The notes under the pieces are model-generated. The model had not been told where the DNA came from, made no database searches, and saw only the letters and a program-made list of their open reading frames with translations. A stretch of DNA of 39,040 nucleotides from Chara braunii. Its lineage: Eukaryota; Streptophyta; Charophyceae; Charales; Characeae. The position numbers were made by a program, and so were the translations under genes. Below are positions 33,069 to 39,040 of the stretch, one piece after another. Every line of letters begins with the position of its first letter. The first letter of the stretch is position 1. The DNA lies in the NCBI GenBank assembly GCA_003427395.1, contig BFEA01000126.1, forward strand, positions 1,206,460 through 1,245,499, given 5' to 3'.

Positions 33069-33428
33069 CTACGAGACATATTGTTTTGGCTTTGTAGGTT
33101 TGACCCTTGTGTTGAAACTACCTTTCTTCCACACTACTTTTACCTTGTCATTTACTAATTGTAATCCCCTAACCCGCCATTGCCACATTATGACCCCGAA
33201 CTTTATGTCAAAGTGTAGGGCCAAAAACTTTACATGCACCAAGGCTCCATAATACGGCATGCAACGTTGTGGACCATATGCTTCGGTGTTTTTTTGTGAG
33301 AGCATCCATCTTGGACTATGAGGTTTGCCAATCATAAAAGCAACACGTGGAAGATCTTTGAGATCCCATGTACACTTTAGTGCCCTTCTGTCGAGGAAAA
33401 ATGTGACAGCAACGAACTTGGGATGCAA
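33069..33428 (-). pseudogene. Open frame of 119 codons, possible gene or transposon remnant
   Basis: The minus-strand frame from ATG at 33,428 to a stop at 33,069. The peptide has a globular-like composition (WDLKDLPRVAFMIGKPHSPR; QRCMPYYGALVHVKFLALHF) and long openness for AT-rich DNA. I recognise no domain, no splice partner and no neighbour that suggests a role. It may be a fragment of a repeat-encoded protein or a chance frame. Confidence 0.25.
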
Positions 33429-34009
33429 AGATCTAAGTTCCCATCTGTGACTTCATCGTTCAAGTTGGCACACCCCTTTTACACACTTCCGGGCCTACTC
33501 TTACTCCAATAAGAAAGTCACACATCTCCCGTCTTGGGCAAAGGGGAAATAATAGAATAAAACAGTAAGGCAATTTTTATTTTTTTGTTTATTCCGATGG
33601 GGCTCATTGTTTTCGGATTAACCTTTGATCAAGTAACCTTGGTGCACACATAGGGTGCACTTTAGATGTATTAATCTGGTTGAGGTTGTTCAATCCAGTA
33701 ATTGAAAATTATCACAAGTCCATAGAGGCCCATGACGACTAACGCATGAATTTATTTTGTCGAACCTATTTAGTGGGAGTCCTGCTTTAATATAATAACA
33801 GAAAGATTGTCAAAATTCATAGAGGCCCATGACCACTTTGTTTGCGTGAACTGGTGTTATTGAACCTAGTCTTACAAAGGGTACCTAAATCTAAAGAGTG
33901 GAACATACGCCTATATATCCTAAGCCTCACATTGCAATAACCACAATATAGCTAGGCCTTCGATACAAAGACCGACCTCACAAAGTTTGAGGATTAGCAT
34001 GTGTACCGA

Positions 34010-34220
34010 TGACAGAGGCTAGAGTACCTCTATATGATATACAACAAACAACGACTAGAGCAACAATACAACCACAAAGCAATTGGAGAGGGGTCTGGTG
34101 GATGGTCAAGGTAGGGGACCAGATGGCAGTCGTACACCCACTGATGGCAGACACTAGAGTACCTCTAGCTTGTACTAACAATGTAACCATAGCAGCCAAT
34201 AACAACTGTGCTAGGTGGAT
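34010..34220. repeat. Two-copy diverged repeat, ~140-bp period
   Basis: GATGACAGAGGCTAGAGTACCTCTA at 34,009 and GATGGCAGACACTAGAGTACCTCTA at 34,142, each followed by a CAA/AAC-rich stretch. Each unit contains the palindrome TAGAG-TA-CCTCTA in near form. Confidence 0.6.
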
Positions 34221-34265
34221 ATACCCGGGTTGCTCATAGGTTAAACCTTGGTTAGGGGCAGTCAT

Positions 34266-35390
34266 TAGACATTGGTTGTAATACTATTTAGAGTATGCAC
34301 AGACAAAACCATATATTCGAGAGCTTAGGTAAGTTTTGGCGGCATTAATGGTTTACCCATGGGGCCTTAGAGAGATCACTTAGACCTAGCGCCTTGTTGA
34401 ACATTCTTTAATCAGAGTTGAGCGGTGTCAGGCACCTTCCAAGGTGGTAGAAAGGTGATGGTTATGAGTCACAAACATTGAGGTAGGGTTGGGGGAGTGG
34501 GGATGCCGCCTAAAGAATTGATGAGAGGAGGGTGGGTGAGGTCTCATAAGGGTATGACCCCTGGGGAAAAAAACTCATACCTACCTGTTGGAAACCGGGT
34601 CCAGCGTCGTATTCAAACATACAGAAAATGCATATAGTATACCCTTACGCTTTAGCCCAACTATAGAACCTAGCACCGGTTAGCCAACCCTAACAGCTTA
34701 GCCTAAGAAGATCCTGGTAGTGAACAACACCCTTACCCTTCATATAGTGCACTAGGCCGGGCCTCGCATAAAAAATCACAGTCCCAAGATCTCTCGTCGT
34801 TTTTCAAAGAATGGCCCAACGTGCGCAGTGAGCCTTTCCCGGTACCAATTTCCAGGACCCCAATGGTAAATGGGTGACATCAAGGCCTGTCCAGGAGTCC
34901 TACAACGGAGTAACCCTTGGACCGTGGAATGTCCGCCCTGTCGTTGACATGCTTTTCATCGGGACGACGTCCTGGAGGGCTACCCTCTAGATTCGACACA
35001 TTATTTCGGAAAAGTGTGTTAGCACATCAGACCCTCCGGGAAACGGGTCGAGTCGAAACAGTTCCTGTGCACTTTCCAGCCCACTTTATTCGATGTGTGG
35101 AGTCCTGAAATGTGACTGGTGGACGTTCGAAACCCAAAGACTGCAACTGGTTAAGTATACATTATTCCGCGAGTGATGAGTTAACCCAGCCGGCGTACCC
35201 ATATGCCGGAAAAAAAACGTGTGACTGTCTGACGCGATTAAAAAAAAAATTAAAAAAAAATATTTCTGCCAGTGTGTGGGGTCCAAGGCTGATTTACGTC
35301 TTCTTATGCCAGGGAAAGGAGGAAGCAGCAGCCAATAGCTGCAGTTCTTACCCACTGTGACTGGAAGACTCCCAAAAAAAAGAGACCAGG
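34266..35390. other. Non-coding stretch, no gene assigned
   Basis: Nothing supportable beyond A-rich runs at 35,240-35,260. Short frames only. Confidence 0.35.
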
Positions 35391-35404
35391 AATGCCAAAA
35401 TGGA

Positions 35405-35560
35405 AGGAGGGATCCAGGGGCCTAGCTCAGTTGGTAAGGCACACAAGTGGAATTCAGGAGATCTTGGGTTCAATCCCGATTAGCCTCATGTACCTTCATG
35501 GGCAAGCTTGGCGCCGACCACCTAGAGATATGCCATTGGTCCCCGAGAGTGGCATTGAGC
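35405..35560 (+). mobile_element. tRNA-derived SINE, family 2, copy 2
   Basis: GGCCTAGCTCAGTTGGTAAGG (A box) at about 35,418, AAGTGGAATTCAGGAG, then GGGTTCAATCCCG (B box) at about 35,466. The order and spacing match the minus-strand copy at 11,860-12,085. It lies about 0.75 kb upstream of the 312-codon frame. Confidence 0.7.
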
Positions 35561-36310
35561 AGAGACACATTATGCCAACAACTCCGCACCTGATTGCACG
35601 CAAACTGAACGAAACCGATTCAACAGTACAACATCCTAGACCCTCAACGACAACCAGCAGCGACTTACGACTGGAAACTGGTGTCGGGTCATAGGCATTT
35701 GGGACCTGACCTCCCAACCGCAGATCTACCATATCGAGGACCTTCAAGACAACAGGGATTGCAGTTTTTAAAGAGCGACCGACGATGGACACAATTCATC
35801 TCAGCATCTACGGTCAATTTGGGACTTTGACGTGACACTTACCCTAGCTGGAGTACGGCCTCGCTGGCCCGACCGCTACCACTACTTTAACCTGCGACTG
35901 TATAAGTCACAGGCGCTTGACCGGCCATGATAGCTTGCGTGCTTTCCTGAGCCGCGCCTTCCAGACCCCGACCGCTTGCAGCATTCATCGCAAACACGAA
36001 CCTGTGCGCACGCCACACAAGGGTCAGGTCTTTCATAAGTCAAGTCATTTTCCCTCGCCTTGATTTGGTGAGAGGACTCTCAGGTCGCAGCCCTTCAGGT
36101 TTGATCGTCAAGTCAATGTTGCCACCCAGCATCGCCATCTCGCCAGTCACATCCTGGTCGCAGTCTTTCGGACTTTGGTCGTCAAGTCAAGGTCGTCAGC
36201 CACCATCGCCCTCCAGTCGGTCAGAAGTCAACGTCTACTTCCGGTCAGTCACTACCAGTCAGTCCACCCGGTACTGGTAAGTCGGTTCCCAGTCCCTCAC
36301 CCGTCTCACC

Positions 36311-37249
36311 ATGAACCTATCCGCCTGCAGAATCGGAGACCAACCACCCCCCCTGCCCAATCCCGTCGCTAACTCTCACCAAGCCGCATCACCCTCCTCG
36401 TCTACATCCTCTTCCTTCCATTCATTATACACCGTCAGCTCGCCACTCTTCAGCCCCTTCCTTCTTTCTTTCTTCCCTTCGAATCTCACAGCCCAAACCC
36501 TGGAACCTATCCCAGATGCTCAACTAATAACCATTTTCTTTTCACTCATCACTCCACTCCGCTCCTCTATAACTTTACCACTCATATCCGCGGATGAAAA
36601 CGTTCAACGCATCTTTGTCATAGACCCACCAATAGCCTCGCTCCTCCCACTTCACATACTGTCCCTCCCTTTCGTCATTCCTCGCATCATTACCTCTTTG
36701 CAATCCACTCTTGTGGAAAGCATGTTTGACTCCAACCTCGTTACTACTCATCTCCTTGAATTCGTAGAAGAAACCATTTTTTTCACTTTCCAGAATGGAG
36801 CGCAATCTTTCTTTTTCCTCAAACGAGACCAGGCAATGGAGTTACTCTCTCACTCTTTCTATTCTACCCTTCTACTCTCTCTAATGTCCGTCGGCACTCA
36901 TACCCTCAATACTCTTACCTCTCTGGAGCAAGCGCGAGCAAGTACAGATCTGACAGACTACAAGGCGCAACACGATTATGATCTGCACATTCCCTTCTAC
37001 TGTTTTTCCTTATGTCTGGCGTCAGCAAGAAGCAACTCTTCCAAATTATGGGTTAATGGTGACCTCCTCAGCTTAGCAGAGAACCTTCCTTCTCTCGGGA
37101 GACTACCAGGCTTCTCCCCTCTGGCTTTCTTCTTCAAGGGTTTCTTCAATCAACTCGCCAAGAGAGACATTTCTCATCTCCTCCTTCAACAACCGATCCA
37201 GTCAGGACCAGGACTGTGGTTCAGAGCAATCACGGACCAAGCCTGCTGA
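36311..37249 (+). CDS. Hypothetical protein, 312 codons, unknown family
   Basis: ATG at 36,311 in a favourable ACCATGA context, 33 nt after an in-frame TAA at 36,278; stop TGA at 37,247. The first ~50 residues are Ser/Pro-rich and low complexity. The rest alternates hydrophobic helices with charged positions (LVESMFDSNLVTTHLLEFVE; QAMELLSHSFYSTLLLSLMS), suggesting a folded, mostly helical protein, then LWVNGDLLSLAENLPSLGRL near the C-terminus. I see no catalytic motif, zinc knuckle, reverse transcriptase or known domain. A second frame follows 136 nt downstream on the same strand. The strand is pyrimidine-rich, which lowers stop frequency and inflates Leu/Ser/Phe/Pro, so the frame is suggestive, not proven. 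It could be a single-exon lineage-specific gene or an accessory frame of a mobile element. Confidence 0.45.
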   Translation: MNLSACRIGDQPPPLPNPVANSHQAASPSSSTSSSFHSLYTVSSPLFSPFLLSFFPSNLTAQTLEPIPDAQLITIFFSLITPLRSSITLPLISADENVQRIFVIDPPIASLLPLHILSLPFVIPRIITSLQSTLVESMFDSNLVTTHLLEFVEETIFFTFQNGAQSFFFLKRDQAMELLSHSFYSTLLLSLMSVGTHTLNTLTSLEQARASTDLTDYKAQHDYDLHIPFYCFSLCLASARSNSSKLWVNGDLLSLAENLPSLGRLPGFSPLAFFFKGFFNQLAKRDISHLLLQQPIQSGPGLWFRAITDQAC

Positions 37250-37385
37250 GCTCCAACTGAGTACCAAATTGCGCCTTACTTCCCAAGGAAAGCCTCTTAT
37301 CCATCACAGTCGGCGCTTCCTCGCCTCATCTTGAAGCTCCAGGACGCTACTCACGTTTTCACCTTCATCGACCACGAAGAAAACG

Positions 37386-37760
37386 ATGTCGCAGAAGAGG
37401 AAGGACGAAGGCGCCCCCAGTAGAAGAAGAGTGCCTTACCGCAGATCTTCTGACTATGCATCTGAATCCGACTCAAGCCCTCCTAATAAGCCGATACCCG
37501 TCCATCACGAAGGCTTTCTTTTTAGTACCTCAACCCTCTCACCCTCCCCCCATATTCTAGCTCCCACCCCTTCCAATCCCCCAACCCAGAGAGTAACCAG
37601 ATCAAGGAGAAACCCTCATATTTTTAGGGGCCTAGATTACGTATTTCTCCTTTGTTTAATTCTTCTCTTCCTCCTCGTTTTCTTCATTTACTTCCTTCTC
37701 TTCTTCCGCTCTCCATTCCTCTCTACCTTCCTACCCCCAAGCCCAATTAACAAATATTAG
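37386..37760 (+). CDS. Hypothetical small basic protein with C-terminal membrane segment, 124 codons
   Basis: ATG at 37,386 to TAG at 37,758, on the same strand as the 312-codon frame and in a different reading frame. The N-terminus is basic and Ser/Pro-rich (MSQKRKDEGAPSRRRVPYRR), with a second basic patch (TQRVTRSRRNPH) before a hydrophobic segment of about 25 residues (DYVFLLCLILLFLLVFFIYF) near residues 85-110. This suggests a tail-anchored or single-pass membrane protein. A T/C-rich strand can mimic such a segment, so the evidence is moderate. I recognise no family. The pairing could mean one transcript, two genes, or a mobile element with two frames. Confidence 0.35.
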   Translation: MSQKRKDEGAPSRRRVPYRRSSDYASESDSSPPNKPIPVHHEGFLFSTSTLSPSPHILAPTPSNPPTQRVTRSRRNPHIFRGLDYVFLLCLILLFLLVFFIYFLLFFRSPFLSTFLPPSPINKY

Positions 37761-37778
37761 TCAGAATGAGGTTTCGGA

Positions 37779-38065
37779 TCAGGAACAAATGTGTCTTGTA
37801 GTAAACACCCCTATTTCACTCCTCGGAGGGATGAGAATGAAAACGAAAATATGAGAAGGGCCCCAGGTATGAGTTAGTAAGAGGATTGCAATCCACACGA
37901 CAACGGAAGGAAGCAATGGTACAAACGCGACGATAGAAGGAGGCATCAGGGACAGGAAGGAACCATTATTCATTACTAAACTTGAAGAAGAGGTGCAAGA
38001 AATACGATTTTAGGAATTTAAGCCTCCTCTCCATCTTTGATGCATCCTCTTATCTAATCGAACGA
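37779..38065. other. Non-coding downstream region, no gene assigned
   Basis: Purine-rich on the plus strand. The minus-strand frame at 37,779-37,973 lacks recognisable character. Confidence 0.3.
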
Positions 38066-38140
38066 TAAAACATATATAAATATATATATATAATATATAT
38101 ATACATATATATACATATATATACATATATATACATATAC
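38066..38140. repeat. AT microsatellite with decamer ATACATATAT repeats
   Basis: TATA-rich run followed by four tandem copies of a 10-nt unit ATACATATAT from about 38,101. Confidence 0.9.
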
Positions 38141-38209
38141 CATAAAGAAGGAGGAAGTGTGCTTGGAGAAGGAAAGGGGACTACGTGCAATTTTTATCAA
38201 CCCTTGCTC

Positions 38210-38640
38210 GACTTTATTCCGAAGTTTGATATATGTTGTAGTCAGAAGTCTGTAAGCAAGACTTGCCATCTACATTCCTGCTGACTAATGTCCCAAATTA
38301 TTGTTTTTAATCACCTTTTATTGTGTGCAAAATGGATCGATAAACCATACAGTGAAAAAAACAATATATCAACTGCATTCCGACAACCGCCAACCCTTCC
38401 TCAATTGATTACTGTTCAATCAACTATTTAATCGATCGATCAAGTTTCGATCGATTGAGTAATTGATGAACCAGACCATCTTCGTGAAAGTTCACGAATT
38501 TATTTTCTTGTTTTCTCTCTGCTGATTTGTAAGTAAGATCTGCCATTCACCCTTTGTTGTCTTAATAATTACAAACACTAGTTTTGTTTCCTCTCTCCTA
38601 TATCAACCTTTCAACTTTTCTTTTGTGCATAAATGTAACG
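38210..38640. repeat. Diverged direct repeat with a palindromic ATCGATCGAT centre
   Basis: TGTAAGCAAGACTTGCCATC (38,250) and TGTAAGTAAGATCTGCCATT (38,528) lead related stretches. Between them, 38,395-38,465 contains TCAATTGATTAC, AATCGATCGATC, CGATCGATTGAG and TAATTGATGA, a nested inverted structure. Confidence 0.5.
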
Positions 38641-38832
38641 GAATGATACTCAGAAGTGGAGCAGCATATAAATACACTCGCGCACTTGATGAATCAGACC
38701 AACATCATTTCATTCATGACATAAATCTTAACTTTTGTTAAAAAAAAAAAGGGGGGGGGACTCTCTATTTTGTACAAGCGGTTATCGGGTAGCTGAAAAT
38801 TCAGGAATGAAAATTCTGAAGTGAGATTTTTT

Positions 38833-39040
38833 GGCAGTCTGAAAATCCTGAATGGTCCTGAAGTGGTGAAAGGTCCGAAAACCCTGAAAACCACCTGTTT
38901 AGGCAGACTGCATCCTGAAGTGGTGAAGGGTGTCCTTAAGTGGTAAAGTGAGAGTTTTGGGCAGTCTGAAAATCCTGAATGGTCCTGAAGTGGTGAAAGG
39001 TCCGAAGACCATGAAAACCACCCTTCACCACTTGAGGATG
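38833..39040. repeat. 127-bp direct repeat with CCTGAAGTGGTGAA motif, running off the window
   Basis: GGCAGTCTGAAAATCCTGAA through GAAAACCACC occurs at 38,833-38,903 and 38,960-39,027 with two visible changes. CCTGAAGTGGTGAARG occurs three times. The last 23 nt are the reverse complement of a motif copy near 38,910, so the array also contains an inversion. Confidence 0.8.

Noticed and set aside
35405-35480. A functional tRNA gene at the A/B-box sequence
   Set aside because: No clear acceptor-stem pairing, and the similarity to the copy at 11,860-12,085 continues past the tRNA part, so a SINE fits better.
36311-37760. The paired frames as retroviral-type gag or LINE frames
   Set aside because: No zinc knuckle, protease, reverse transcriptase, integrase or endonuclease motif seen nearby, so the mobile-element label is not assigned.

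Overview
This is a eukaryotic nuclear window, most likely from a green plant or charophyte alga. The evidence is split coding regions with GT-AG borders, a Spen-family RNA-binding protein gene, long repeat-rich introns, tRNA-derived SINEs, MITE-like inverted-repeat elements and abundant (GA)n/(CT)n microsatellites. Chara braunii would fit (a large, repeat-rich genome assembled from short reads), but that is an inference. There is no bacterial operon, rRNA, CRISPR array or complete autonomous transposon. The sequence is a draft scaffold. It has a 780-N gap (14,526-15,305), scattered Ns (23,394; about 31,721-31,780), homopolymer walls, and four uncut Nextera transposase junction adapters (10,200, 10,381, 10,728, 12,335).

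Region 1 (about 0.6-18.1 kb, + strand) appears to be one long Spen-family gene. An exon at 638-3,894 carries three to four RRM-like domains. An exon at 7,317-9,444 encodes an Ala/Gln/Pro-rich linker and the first strand of a SPOC domain. A short possible exon at 12,827-12,911 may hold more SPOC. The exon ending at 18,057 encodes a recognisable SPOC C-terminus followed by a stop. The RRM-linker-SPOC order is that of the Spen family (FPA in plants, SPEN/SHARP/RBM15 in animals), whose members act in RNA processing and transcriptional or co-transcriptional silencing. At least one middle SPOC exon is missing or unrecognised, and the adapters and N gap lie in that part. The introns hold a 110-nt hairpin, SINEs, MITE ends, a tandem array of a 35-codon unit and GA/CT satellites.

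Region 2 (18-27 kb) is non-coding as far as I can see. It holds a ~150-bp minisatellite, a tandem array built around a 33-nt inverted repeat, three MITE-like families (one pair abutting), a ~1-kb element with 20-nt inverted ends, and a short candidate exon at 19,469-19,651 that I cannot identify.

Region 3 (27-36 kb) is visibly more AT-rich. It has a ~1-kb tandem segmental duplication with an insertion in one copy, repeated blocks at 30.1-31.4 kb, and a weak minus-strand open frame at 33.1-33.4 kb.

Region 4 (35.4-39 kb) begins with a tRNA-derived SINE, followed by two consecutive + strand open frames (312 and 124 codons) of unknown function, the second with a C-terminal membrane segment. It ends in AT-rich and short-repeat DNA. 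These two frames are the least explained coding candidates in the window.
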